The notes beneath the pieces were generated by a model, which made no database searches, was not told the origin of the DNA, and saw only the letters and a program-made list of their open reading frames with translations. A stretch of 64,000 nucleotides of DNA, taken from Pseudoalteromonas sp. NC201. Lineage in GTDB: Bacteria; Pseudomonadota; Gammaproteobacteria; Enterobacterales; Alteromonadaceae. The first letter of the stretch is position 1. Every line of letters starts with the position of its first letter. Positions 1-7,694 of the stretch are shown piece after piece. The DNA is taken from positions 1,859,125 through 1,923,124 of the forward strand of contig NZ_CP022522.1 in assembly GCF_002850255.1 (NCBI RefSeq), given 5' to 3'. Made by a program: the position numbers and the translations under genes.

Positions 1-498
1 GAGCAGGCGTTTAGCTTTATTCAGGCAACAGGGTGTAGCACGCCTGTGATTGCATTAACTGCCAACACCATGCAGCATGAAATTGAGCGTTACTTAAAAC
101 TTGGATTTAGTGATCATCTTGCAAAACCTATTGATAGAGTCGTGTTCAGTCAAAAGGTAGCCTATTATTTGGATATCCAAGTCGACGAGGAAGTTGATCT
201 TCCTGAAGCCGAATTTTATCAGTTAAAACAACAGTATATTTCTGGGCTGCATGAGCAAATCATTCAGATAAAGAATCAAGCTAAGTATCAGGACTACGAT
301 GCGTTAGCAAGAACAGTTCATGCGATTAAAGGTACTGCTGCGATGTTTGATTGTATTGATATTCATAAAATTGCAAACGAGTTGGATGTTAAGCTGAAGA
401 ATAAACAACTAGAGTGTGTTGAAGTGCAGCTAACTGAGTTACTTGGTGCGATGACAACCGCTATTGAGTCAGAAAAGCAGCAAACCAAACAAGCTTAG
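1..498 (+). CDS. Hybrid sensor histidine kinase, C-terminal part (receiver end + Hpt), partial
   Basis: The frame is open from the first base, so the gene starts upstream of the window; 165 residues are visible. Residues 15-22 (PVIALTAN) and Lys42-Pro43 (HLAKPID) are the fourth and fifth strands of a response-regulator receiver domain; the phosphoacceptor Asp lies outside the window. After a short linker, residues ~70-160 form an Hpt four-helix domain with the phosphorylatable His107 in HAIKGTA. This order is typical of the end of a hybrid (tripartite) sensor kinase working by multistep phosphorelay. A stand-alone receiver-Hpt protein cannot be excluded. The input signal and partner regulator cannot be told from what is visible. 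Confidence 0.85.
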   Translation, partial: EQAFSFIQATGCSTPVIALTANTMQHEIERYLKLGFSDHLAKPIDRVVFSQKVAYYLDIQVDEEVDLPEAEFYQLKQQYISGLHEQIIQIKNQAKYQDYDALARTVHAIKGTAAMFDCIDIHKIANELDVKLKNKQLECVEVQLTELLGAMTTAIESEKQQTKQA

Positions 499-563
499 GA
501 TTCTACGCCTTGTTAATATTTATAGCGGATAGGCATGATAATGAAAGGATTTTATACAACACC

Positions 564-1400
564 TTATCTTAATGGCTGCAGACTGTAGATTTGAGCCTTA
601 CTTAGGTCAGGGAAGTCCTTCCGCTGTTTATAGTTGGCATATAGATTGGAAAATATGGTGGTTTTGGATAGTTTATCTAGACTCGCAATAAATAAACGTC
701 CACTGTTACGGTCTCCCGATATTACACTGCCTTTACAACACTGCTGAAATGAGGAGATAAGCGCTCTGATTGTGTTCTTATTGCCCGTATCCAGCAGTGC
801 AATTTCTGCTTCTATAAAGAATGCAACCCCACTCCAATAGACTCTTTGTTGTGCGTTTAATGACCACATTTGTTCGCTCACTGTTTTAAGTGCTCCTTTA
901 TTCATTCGCGTATTTTTTGCGCCTCGGCTGAGCCCTGAGATTAATCTTGTACGAAACTCTGCAACATTAAAAATATCGTTCTCTAGCATAATGACATTTT
1001 GTAAATAGGTAGCAAGCCCCTCTGCAAGCCAGAAATCTGAGTGGTCAAGCAACGGGTGATAAAGGTGAGCAATTTCATGGTACAAGGTCCAATCTTTAAT
1101 CAACACTCGGCTTGAGGTAAATCGTTTGATTTGGAGTAGAACAGCGTCGGGTTTGCCACGTTGAACCGTGGCCCATGGCACAGGCTCAGATGCGAATAAG
1201 CTCGGTTCAATGATAAATGGAAGTGTATATTGTTGTAATATTCCCAAGGAACGCTCTGTTGCTTTAACACCGTGTTTTAGCCAAGTTTCCACATGTTGTC
1301 TATCACTGCCACTGATCCAGCTCTTATATTCGATTTCAATTTCGGTTGCCTGAGTGGATGCAATTAAGCCAAACAACAGTATAAACATTAATAATTTCAT
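564..1400 (-). CDS. Secreted gluzincin-type metallopeptidase-like protein
   Basis: A 278-residue protein with an N-terminal signal peptide (residues ~1-18, hydrophobic core LLMFILLFGLIAS, cut near TQA). HEIAH at residues 108-112 and Glu127 in WLAEGLATY form the zinc site of peptidase-MA-like gluzincins, with 14 residues between the second His and the Glu. It should therefore act in the periplasm or outside the cell on proteins or peptides; substrate unknown. It is transcribed alone, convergent with the sensor kinase upstream and divergent from the lipocalin-like gene. The rest of the protein has no motif I recognise. The metal site is clear; actual proteolysis is inferred. Confidence 0.7.
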   Translation of the reverse strand: MKLLMFILLFGLIASTQATEIEIEYKSWISGSDRQHVETWLKHGVKATERSLGILQQYTLPFIIEPSLFASEPVPWATVQRGKPDAVLLQIKRFTSSRVLIKDWTLYHEIAHLYHPLLDHSDFWLAEGLATYLQNVIMLENDIFNVAEFRTRLISGLSRGAKNTRMNKGALKTVSEQMWSLNAQQRVYWSGVAFFIEAEIALLDTGNKNTIRALISSFQQCCKGSVISGDRNSGRLFIASLDKLSKTTIFSNLYANYKQRKDFPDLSKAQIYSLQPLR

Positions 1401-1534
1401 TATTTTCTCTACAATGGTTACTTTGTAAATAGACCTGAGAACGCATTATTTCATTCTTGATGTTGAGATTATCTCAACTGACCTGGTTGGGTGATTGTGT
1501 AAAACTGAATAAAACAACGTTAAAGGGAAATAAG

Positions 1535-1924
1535 ATGAAAGTCACCGCACTTAGTTTATTGTTATTGAGTCCAATTGCTTTGGCAAACCCACTTTTAGGT
1601 ACTTGGGAATTTGTTGAGGGAAAATATGCCACCACAGATGGCATTGTATCAGCGCAAGCGCCTAGCTTGACGTCGATAAAGTTAATTACTGAGGCTCACC
1701 ACAGCTACATTACGCAAAGTGAAGGAAAGTTTAAATACGCTGGTGGAGGGAGTTACAAAATAGAGGGAGATAGATTTATCGAAACCTATGAATATGGAAA
1801 TGTTACTTCCTTACTTGGTCGAACGATGTCATTCAGCTACAAGATTGATGGTAATTTATGGCATCATGAACTGTATGAAGATGGTAAGTTCGTCGAGAAG
1901 GAAGTATGGAAAAAAATTCAGTGA
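1535..1924 (+). CDS. Small secreted lipocalin-like protein
   Basis: The ATG at 1535 is chosen because it follows a purine-rich ribosome site (AAAGGGAAA, 1523-1531) and begins a clean signal peptide (MKVTALSLLLLSPIALA). An upstream in-frame ATG at 1457 would add 26 residues that bury the signal. The mature part is ~110 residues and begins NPLLGTWEFVEG, the GxW opening of lipocalin-like beta barrels, followed by alternating beta strands rich in Thr, Tyr and Gly. Such small periplasmic lipocalin-like proteins may bind a small ligand, but nothing here says which. Its 3' end overlaps the next gene by 19 bp, suggesting co-transcription and translational coupling. Confidence 0.6.
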   Translation: MKVTALSLLLLSPIALANPLLGTWEFVEGKYATTDGIVSAQAPSLTSIKLITEAHHSYITQSEGKFKYAGGGSYKIEGDRFIETYEYGNVTSLLGRTMSFSYKIDGNLWHHELYEDGKFVEKEVWKKIQ

Positions 1925-2898
1925 TCCCAAAGAAGATGCGTTATATCAGTCACGCATCTTCTCAACTTCAAATCCAGTACACTGAAACACCAACATTGAG
2001 TGCAAAGCAAGTGCTAATCAAAGTGCATGCGTTTGGGGTTAATAGAGCAGACATTTTGCAAAAGCAAGGGAAATACCCTGCGCCTGAAGGCGATAGTGAG
2101 ATATTGGGTCTGGAAGTGTCTGGAACGATAGTTCAAGTGGCGTCTCCTGAGTTTGAATATTTACTTGGTGATCAAGTGTTCTGTTTAACCTCTGGAGGCG
2201 GCTATGCTGAGTACGTGGTTGCACAAAGTGAATTACTCATGCCGTTAACCAAAGGCTTGTCATTGAGCTATGCGGCAGGCTTAGCTGAAGTATATCTTAC
2301 GGCCTATGATGCGATTGTGCGAACTGGGCAGCTAAATTCTAATGGGATTTTACTGTGCCATGGCGGGGCTTCGGGTGTTGGCAGTGCTGCCATACGGATT
2401 GCAAAAAGGCTGGGTGCAACGGTCATTACGACCCAAAGTAGCAAGGAAAAGGCCAAGTACGCAAAGGCTCTGGGGGCGGATTACGCTATTAATTATTTAG
2501 ACTGTGATTTTGCTGAAGAAATGAAAAAGCTTGGTTTGAAAGCAAATGTCATTCTTGATCCAGTCGGTGGTGAATACCTCAGAGCGAACCTAAGAGTTGC
2601 AGCAATGGATTGTCACTGTGTGATGCTCGCTATGCTAGGCGGAAGATATACAGAACTAGACTTTGCCAAGTTACTCGCGAAAAGGTTTAACTTGCACGGA
2701 AGTACGTTGAGAAACCGCTCATTGGACTATAAAACGGAATTAGTGAAAGATTTTCTGAATGAGTTTGGCTCGGACCTGCCGGATCAGACAATGAAGATAC
2801 CAATATATAAGGAGTTATATTGGGATGAAATTGAGCAAGCCCACGATATTCTCGAACACAACCAGAACCTCGGGAAGGTGATAGTTAGAGTTAGTTGA
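1906..2898 (+). CDS. NAD(P)H quinone oxidoreductase, zinc-free MDR family (PIG3-like)
   Basis: A 330-residue medium-chain reductase. It has the N-terminal GroES-like fold (VNRADILQKQGKYP, a quinone-oxidoreductase signature), a cofactor loop (CHGGASGVGSAAIRIAK) for the NADPH fold in the middle, and a C-terminal LGKVIVRVS ending usual for the family. The catalytic zinc ligands of alcohol dehydrogenases are absent, as expected for quinone reductases. The family reduces quinones or enones with NADPH in the cytosol. The start at 1906 is kept because relatives often have an IPxxM stretch before the first strand (here VIPKKM); ATG 1936 is the alternative. It overlaps the end of the lipocalin-like gene. 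Confidence 0.8.
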   Translation: MEKNSVIPKKMRYISHASSQLQIQYTETPTLSAKQVLIKVHAFGVNRADILQKQGKYPAPEGDSEILGLEVSGTIVQVASPEFEYLLGDQVFCLTSGGGYAEYVVAQSELLMPLTKGLSLSYAAGLAEVYLTAYDAIVRTGQLNSNGILLCHGGASGVGSAAIRIAKRLGATVITTQSSKEKAKYAKALGADYAINYLDCDFAEEMKKLGLKANVILDPVGGEYLRANLRVAAMDCHCVMLAMLGGRYTELDFAKLLAKRFNLHGSTLRNRSLDYKTELVKDFLNEFGSDLPDQTMKIPIYKELYWDEIEQAHDILEHNQNLGKVIVRVS

Positions 2899-2955
2899 CT
2901 GTTTATTTATACAGTTGTTATGCTATCACTCTTAGTGATTAGAGGAGTGATTATT

Positions 2956-3384
2956 TTGACGTTCAAAATTGAAGAGAAAGTACCTTGCCCAGAGGAATAT
3001 TGTGATTTGCGAATAGCCGCTGGATTATCTGCAAAATCTCTAGAAGCAGCCACAAGGGGACTACCTAACTCATTATATGGGGTTGCAATTCGACATAACG
3101 AACAACTTGTGGCAATGGGCCGGGTGGTTGGAGACGGAGGTTGCAATTTTGAAATTGTCGATGTTGCCGTCAATCCGCTTTATCAAGGGCAGGGATTAGG
3201 GCGTACAGTAATGGAATATATTGATGGTTACTTAGCATCAAATGTTTTGCCGGGCTCATATGTTTCAATGATTGCAGACGAGCCAGCCTTTTACGAGAAA
3301 CTGGGTTATCGCTTAGTAGCTCCAGCGAGTCAAGGAATGACAAAGAAGTTCACAGTAGGCTCCATTAAAAGCTCTAAAGTTTGA
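2956..3384 (+). CDS. GNAT family N-acetyltransferase
   Basis: About 142 residues from a TTG start at 2956, chosen because AGAGGAG (2941-2947) sits at the right distance upstream; an ATG at 2920 in the same frame lacks a ribosome site. The central strand and acetyl-CoA loop are clear (FEIVDVAVNPLYQGQGLGR, with QGQGLG as the pyrophosphate loop). The C-terminal segment FYEKLGYRLVAPASQGM is the usual GNAT ending. It should transfer an acetyl group from acetyl-CoA to a small molecule or an amine; substrate unknown. It lies 57 bp after the quinone reductase on the same strand and may share its transcript. Confidence 0.75.
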   Translation: MTFKIEEKVPCPEEYCDLRIAAGLSAKSLEAATRGLPNSLYGVAIRHNEQLVAMGRVVGDGGCNFEIVDVAVNPLYQGQGLGRTVMEYIDGYLASNVLPGSYVSMIADEPAFYEKLGYRLVAPASQGMTKKFTVGSIKSSKV

Positions 3385-3444
3385 ATTCTCAACTTTTTTC
3401 TTGGTAGATTAAGAAATAGCGATAGATATAGATAACTTTTGAAG

Positions 3445-3862
3445 GGTTGCAACTGAGTGGATCCGAATTATCGACCCTTGGGGTGGGTTATAGAGAGTAG
3501 GTAGTGCTTTTCTTTATTTGAATTAGATCTAAGGTTGGTACAATCGAATGGATTCTTATTAGATAAGACTGAATATTTAGGAGTGGTACAACTGAGTGGA
3601 TCCGAACTACCGAGCTTTGGCACGGGTTATAGAGAGTAGGTAGTACTTTTTCTTTATTTGAATTAGATCTAAGGTTGGTACAATCGAATGGATTCTTATT
3701 AGATAAGACTGAATATTTAGGAGTGGTACAACTGAGTGGATCCGAATTATCGACCCTTGGCACGGGTTATAGAGAGTAGGTAGTGCTTTTCTTTATTTGA
3801 ATTAGATCTAAGACTGGTACAATCGAATGGATTCTTATTAGATAAGACTGAATATTTAGGAG
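3445..3862 (-). repeat. Three ~139-bp tandem units derived from tRNA-Val, in the 3' trailer of the tRNA operon
   Basis: Units run 3445-3583, 3584-3723 and 3724-3862 and differ from each other at only about 5-10 positions. They lie directly downstream, in transcription sense, of the intact tRNA-Val genes. Read on the minus strand, each unit contains two blocks ending like the mature tRNA 3' end. One is a short block of ~20 nt ending TTGTACCA; the other is a longer block of ~60 nt that still shows the start of the anticodon stem (GCACTACC), the T-arm (TTCGGATCCACTC) and the CCA end. The anticodon region is destroyed, so these are not functional tRNAs. The outermost unit has a damaged CCA end. 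See the findings for the comparison with the repeats behind E. coli tyrT. Confidence 0.85.
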
Positions 3863-3939
3863 TGGTACAACCGAGTGGATTCGAACCACCGACCCCTACC
3901 ATGTCAAGGTAGTGCTCTAACCAACTGAGCTACGGTTGT
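3863..3939 (-). tRNA. tRNA-Val(GAC), copy 2 of the pair
   Basis: A complete 77-nt cloverleaf on the minus strand with encoded CCA. The acceptor stem ACAACCG pairs with CGGTTGT. The D-arm begins AGCTCAGTTGG, the anticodon stem CTACC/GGTAG encloses loop TTGACAT (anticodon GAC, codon GUC), and the T-arm is GTGGTTCGAATCCAC. The body matches the enterobacterial tRNA-Val(GAC). It is separated from the upstream copy by 11 bp, so both are processed from one precursor. The tandem repeat array that follows derives from this copy, judged by the shared acceptor end. Confidence 0.95.
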
Positions 3940-3950
3940 ATTATAAGATT

Positions 3951-4027
3951 TGGTACGACCGAGTGGATTCGAACCACCGACCCCTACCATGTCAAGGTAG
4001 TGCTCTAACCAACTGAGCTACGGTCGT
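3951..4027 (-). tRNA. tRNA-Val(GAC), copy 1 of the pair
   Basis: A 77-nt cloverleaf with encoded CCA, the same body as its neighbour, and anticodon GAC in loop TTGACAT. It differs in the acceptor stem (ACGACCG/CGGTCGT), where one A-T pair is replaced by a compensated G-C pair. It is the promoter-proximal gene of the operon. Confidence 0.95.
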
Positions 4028-4043
4028 ACAATAACATTCGTTT

Positions 4044-4110
4044 ATTAATTGTTTTCAGGTCTGTGCCTGTCAACGCGTTGTAATATATAGTGACTCAGCT
4101 AACGGATCAA
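4044..4110 (-). promoter_or_regulatory. Candidate promoters of the tRNA-Val operon
   Basis: Two sigma-70-like arrangements are seen on the minus strand. TTGATC (4105-4110) and TATATT (4082-4087) are 17 bp apart. A perfect TTGACA (4068-4073) has an AT-rich ATTAAT at 4044-4049, 18 bp away. Both would start transcription 10-50 nt before the first tRNA. Which one is used cannot be decided by eye. Confidence 0.4.
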
Positions 4111-4151
4111 GCGGCTTTCAGTAATTTTTTGATTGTTTGCCTTTTTTTTGT

Positions 4152-5147
4152 TCATACTGGAGGGATTTCACACAGCTCGTAAAATTTTTTCCACCATTTT
4201 ACATGTGCTTTCGCAGAATCTTTAAGGTTATCCAAGTGTTGTTGAAGCGTGAGCGGATCGGCAAGGTTATTATTTTGATACAATAGGTGAATAGGCTGCC
4301 AGGCAGCGATCAACTCTTCCGTAGAAAGAGATAGCATTGCCTGATACGGCTGAAGAATGGATAAATAATACTTGTTAAAGATATTGTTTATGATCTGTGC
4401 CTGGTTTTTATTTCCGCCGCTTTTGCAAATGCCATCTTTTAGCCTAAGTTGTTGTAATTGGCGTGTAGTCGCATTATTCAGCTGAGTCTGTTTACGGACG
4501 CTTGTAACCAAAGATGAGACAAATCGCTGAGAAAGCACTTTTAAAGCGGGTGTGAGCGTGTCTGGGCTGAGATTTTCTGGCGTATCCATGTTTATTACCA
4601 GCTCTGCGAGCTCGTTAACGGCCTCTAGCATGTTGCTGTGGGCTGCTGGCAACTCTAGTGGTACTTCTTCAGCGATTAACAAACTCAAACTTGCCAACTC
4701 TCTTTCAAATGTCATCATATGAAGAAAGTGGCGTGGAAGCTGTTGTTTCTTATCCTGTACTGCTTGAGTTAATGTTTGTTTCAGCTCGTCGCTCGTGTTT
4801 GGATGCTGAATGCAGTGAGGAGCTTGCTGAATAAATAAGATGGTGTATTTCAAGCGTTCACTTGGGTAACTTACTTTCCCTAATTGATTATTGTGCGCAG
4901 CGATGAGATTTGTGACTTTGCAGTGTCCAGCGGTCGCGATGTCTAACATAGAGATAGTTAGCTCACTTGTCGGCAATGGCACTTTTTCGACCTCCGGATT
5001 GTAAAGTGGCGCTGGGAGTACCACCTCTATGTCAGTTGCGCTCGCCAAACGTTGTTGATATTCAACGGCAATATCGGTCGGCTGCTTGCTGCAACCGGCC
5101 AAAGTAAAAAGTAATAGCGTACTAGCTATTCGCTTGACTAATCTCAA
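4152..5147 (-). CDS. DUF3080-type lipoprotein
   Basis: A 331-residue lipoprotein: basic start MRLVKRIAS, hydrophobic stretch and lipobox LAGC with the lipidated Cys at about residue 19. No Asp follows the Cys directly (CSKQ), so sorting to the outer membrane is likely. The remainder is largely helical and contains the YQQRLA opening I associate with DUF3080 proteins of Alteromonadales and relatives; their function is unknown. The first 26 bp overlap the 3' end of the MATE pump gene, so the two are probably translated from one message. Confidence 0.65.
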   Translation of the reverse strand: MRLVKRIASTLLLFTLAGCSKQPTDIAVEYQQRLASATDIEVVLPAPLYNPEVEKVPLPTSELTISMLDIATAGHCKVTNLIAAHNNQLGKVSYPSERLKYTILFIQQAPHCIQHPNTSDELKQTLTQAVQDKKQQLPRHFLHMMTFERELASLSLLIAEEVPLELPAAHSNMLEAVNELAELVINMDTPENLSPDTLTPALKVLSQRFVSSLVTSVRKQTQLNNATTRQLQQLRLKDGICKSGGNKNQAQIINNIFNKYYLSILQPYQAMLSLSTEELIAAWQPIHLLYQNNNLADPLTLQQHLDNLKDSAKAHVKWWKKFYELCEIPPV

Positions 5148-6480
5148 ATTTCACCCGTTTGTTTACGCATGTCACCAATAATACTGCCGCCGTACTCAAG
5201 CCAATAATAATACCAATCCAGAAGCCTTGAGGACCCATTGCAGGCGTTATTAAATCGGTCTTTGCTAATACATAGCCTAATGAAAAGCCAATTAGCCAAT
5301 ATGATACAAAGGTAACCCAAGATATTGGCTTAGTATATTTTAGCCCCCTTAACACACCATTTGCCGAGACTTGTAATGCATCGGGCAACTGATACAAACA
5401 AGCCAGCACCATAATGCTGGTTGCAAGAGCGGCTACTTCAGTATTGTTGGTATAGAGCCAAACAATCTGATCTCTTCCTATATACGTAATGAGTGCGACA
5501 AATAGAGCAATTAAGGTGGCCAAAAGAAACGCGGTATTCACCGAAAGCTTAAGTTGGTCTAAGGCTCCTTGTCCAGTTAGGTTACCGATCCGGATGGCAA
5601 TAGCCATCGACAAACTTAATGGCATCATAAACAGCATTGTAGTGACGCTGGCTGCAATTTGGTGACCGGATACGGAAATAGGACCTAGATCTGCAATAAA
5701 TAATGGAATGCACGCAAATAGCGTGACCTCAAAGAAGGTAGCCAGTGCAATTGGGAAACCAAGTGCTGCAACATATTTCATCATAGTTAAACTCGGTTTG
5801 GTAAAACCGCTAATGAGGGCCTTTCCATCTATGTGTTTACTGTTCAAGCTATACACCCACTGTGCAATTGCCATTGACCAAAGCACGATGGATGTAGCGA
5901 GGCCACAGCCCGCACTACCAAGCGCTGGCGCGCCAAATTTACCATAGATGAAAATATAGTTAGCAACGACATTGATACAAAGACCAACAATACTGATGTA
6001 AAAAGCAGGCTTTGTTTGGCCAACCCCTTCGGTGACATTGCGGTATACCGTAAAGATCAAAAAGCCCAAGAGACCCCATTTCACAAAATCAATATAGCCT
6101 TGAGCGAGGGCCTGAACATTCTCACTTGCCCCAATATTTGAAAAAACAATAGAAGTAAAGTTCGCTAAAACCAAACCGACGGTAAAAAGCGCTAAAGCGA
6201 GATACAAGCTTTGCTGGAAAAATCGTTTGATCCCTGCGGGGTCATTAGCACCATGGCAATGCGCAACAATACTCGTAAGTGCAAGTAAGATCCCTTGTAA
6301 ACTAAAAATCAAAGGGTTCCAAACACCCGTAGCAATAGAAAGAGCAGCTAAGTCTTCAGCACTGACTTGACCTGCCATCATCGTATCAACGACGGTCATT
6401 AAGACTAAAGTAACTTGAGCGAGAAAAACGGGGATCGCAAGTTGAAGCAAGCGCCTGGCTTCCCAAGTTGAAAAATTCAT
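5122..6480 (-). CDS. norM: MATE family multidrug/Na+ (or H+) antiporter, NorM-like
   Basis: A 452-residue protein with about twelve hydrophobic segments in two homologous halves. It opens with the MATE signature (LLQLAIPVFLAQVTLVLMT, then VDTMMAGQ). The second half begins LAALGFPIALATFFEVTLF, the equivalent repeat. These inner-membrane pumps export cationic drugs and dyes in exchange for Na+ or H+. The gene is divergent from riboflavin synthase, as for mdtK (ydhE)/ribC in E. coli, which supports orthology with NorM/MdtK. It overlaps the DUF3080 lipoprotein gene downstream. Confidence 0.9.
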   Translation of the reverse strand: MNFSTWEARRLLQLAIPVFLAQVTLVLMTVVDTMMAGQVSAEDLAALSIATGVWNPLIFSLQGILLALTSIVAHCHGANDPAGIKRFFQQSLYLALALFTVGLVLANFTSIVFSNIGASENVQALAQGYIDFVKWGLLGFLIFTVYRNVTEGVGQTKPAFYISIVGLCINVVANYIFIYGKFGAPALGSAGCGLATSIVLWSMAIAQWVYSLNSKHIDGKALISGFTKPSLTMMKYVAALGFPIALATFFEVTLFACIPLFIADLGPISVSGHQIAASVTTMLFMMPLSLSMAIAIRIGNLTGQGALDQLKLSVNTAFLLATLIALFVALITYIGRDQIVWLYTNNTEVAALATSIMVLACLYQLPDALQVSANGVLRGLKYTKPISWVTFVSYWLIGFSLGYVLAKTDLITPAMGPQGFWIGIIIGLSTAAVLLVTCVNKRVKFEISQANS

Positions 6481-6655
6481 GGTGAGATACTACTTAAGGC
6501 GTAAAAACGTTAGTTTATTTTAGTGCTTTGTTTTTAGCAAAATTTTGCGGCTAGCAGTCGCAACTATTTTTATCTAGTCGGATATTCAATACAAATTAAG
6601 TACATCTCTTAGTGCGATTTCGCTACAATCTCAAGGATAAATTAAGAGGGTAGAT

Positions 6656-7297
6656 ATGTTTACAGGAATTGTTCAAACAAAAGCGACGGTGGTGTCGGCG
6701 AAGCAGGTCGATAATATTTTAAAATTAGTTATTTCTGTTGGTGCTGAATACCTCGATAAGCTGACCTTGGGTGCGAGCATAGCAATTAACGGATGCTGCC
6801 TAACAGTGGTGCACTTCGAACAGCCAGAAAATGACGTGGTAGGGCAAGTTTGCTTTGATGTGATTGATGAAACATTGAGACTCACTAATCTAGGTGAAGT
6901 ACAAAGAGGGTCACAGGTAAACTTTGAGCGCTCGATGACATTTGGTACAGAACTCGGCGGTCATATAATTTCAGGGCACATTCAAACAAGCGCGAATATC
7001 AGTGAAATACATCGCAACGAAGGCAACTGTAGGATGCATGTAGCATTGTCAGAAACGTGGCATAAGTATGTTATGTACAAAGGCTTTATTGCGGTAAATG
7101 GTGCGAGTTTGACTGTGGGGGAGCTTGATCACACCGGCTTTTGGTTACACCTAATACCTGAAACGCTGGCGCTTACCAATTTGGGTACGATGCGTGTGGG
7201 AGATACTGTGAATATAGAGGTTGACCAACAAACCTATACGATTATTAATACCGTTGAAAACTACATGAAGAAGCAAACTCTATTGAAGCACAACTAG
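6656..7297 (+). CDS. ribE: Riboflavin synthase (alpha subunit)
   Basis: A 213-residue protein starting MFTGIVQT, the invariant opening of riboflavin synthase. Two repeated beta-barrel halves are visible: NGCCLTVV in the first (residues ~45-52) and NGASLTVG in the second (~143-150). Each binds one 6,7-dimethyl-8-ribityllumazine; the trimer converts two of these to riboflavin plus a pyrimidine. It stands alone, away from any ribD/ribBA/ribH genes, divergent from norM. A good ribosome site (AGAGGG) precedes the ATG. No FMN riboswitch-length leader is evident. Confidence 0.95.
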   Translation: MFTGIVQTKATVVSAKQVDNILKLVISVGAEYLDKLTLGASIAINGCCLTVVHFEQPENDVVGQVCFDVIDETLRLTNLGEVQRGSQVNFERSMTFGTELGGHIISGHIQTSANISEIHRNEGNCRMHVALSETWHKYVMYKGFIAVNGASLTVGELDHTGFWLHLIPETLALTNLGTMRVGDTVNIEVDQQTYTIINTVENYMKKQTLLKHN

Positions 7298-7420
7298 TAC
7301 CTTGCCCGAGTAACGCCCTTTACCTCTATTTGCAGGTACCAAAAGCATTAGCTAAGGTTGTGTCAACTTGATAAGCAGCTCGCAAATGAGCTGCCCGTAA
7401 TCTATATACTTCTACTTTGA

Positions 7421-7624
7421 TTAAAACACTTGTTCGTCGTCGCTATCAACCCTAAGTTCAAGCTTATTGTGCAGTTGGTCTAAGTGCATATTTAGGTGTA
7501 TTGGATTGCAACAAGCAGCACAGTCTTCGAAGTAGTCCTGATCGCCTTCACTTGTATCAAGATTGACAAAAATATGATGTCCACAATGCGGACATTCAAT
7601 ACGTTGTTGATATAGGTTTTTCAT
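7421..7624 (-). CDS. CPXCG-motif small cysteine-rich protein
   Basis: A 67-residue protein with two cysteine pairs (IECPHCGHH near residue 10 and CAACCNPI near residue 37), expected to bind one zinc ion. The tail is acidic (DSDDEQVF). ATG 7624 is chosen over the longer frame starting at 7648 because GGTGGAGGG lies just upstream. These small zinc-ribbon proteins are widespread in marine gammaproteobacteria; no function is established to my knowledge. It is transcribed in the same direction as the kinase-like gene upstream. Confidence 0.7.
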   Translation of the reverse strand: MKNLYQQRIECPHCGHHIFVNLDTSEGDQDYFEDCAACCNPIHLNMHLDQLHNKLELRVDSDDEQVF

Positions 7625-7694
7625 TGGCCCTCCACCTGAATTGGCCAAACTAAATACCTTTTAACTATAGCGCATTGTGACGAAAATATGGCAG

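Noticed and set aside
3488..3763. A 91-residue open frame across the repeat units on the minus strand
   Set aside because: It runs through two units in different phases (139 and 140 bp are not multiples of 3), has no ribosome site, and only reflects the repeat. E. coli tyrT encodes a tiny Tpr peptide in a similar place, so it is mentioned, but I see no coding evidence here.
3445..3862. Possible CRISPR array
   Set aside because: The units are ~139 bp, contiguous, nearly identical throughout and tRNA-like; there are no short repeats with unique spacers and no cas genes.
3863..4027. tRNA genes as attachment site of an integrated element
   Set aside because: No integrase or phage gene is near, and the flanking genes are ordinary core genes. 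The idea is kept only as an alternative origin for the repeats.
7375..7394. Hairpin GCAGCTC/GAGCTGC between ribE and the cysteine-rich gene
   Set aside because: Stem is sound but no T-run follows on either strand, so it is not called a terminator.
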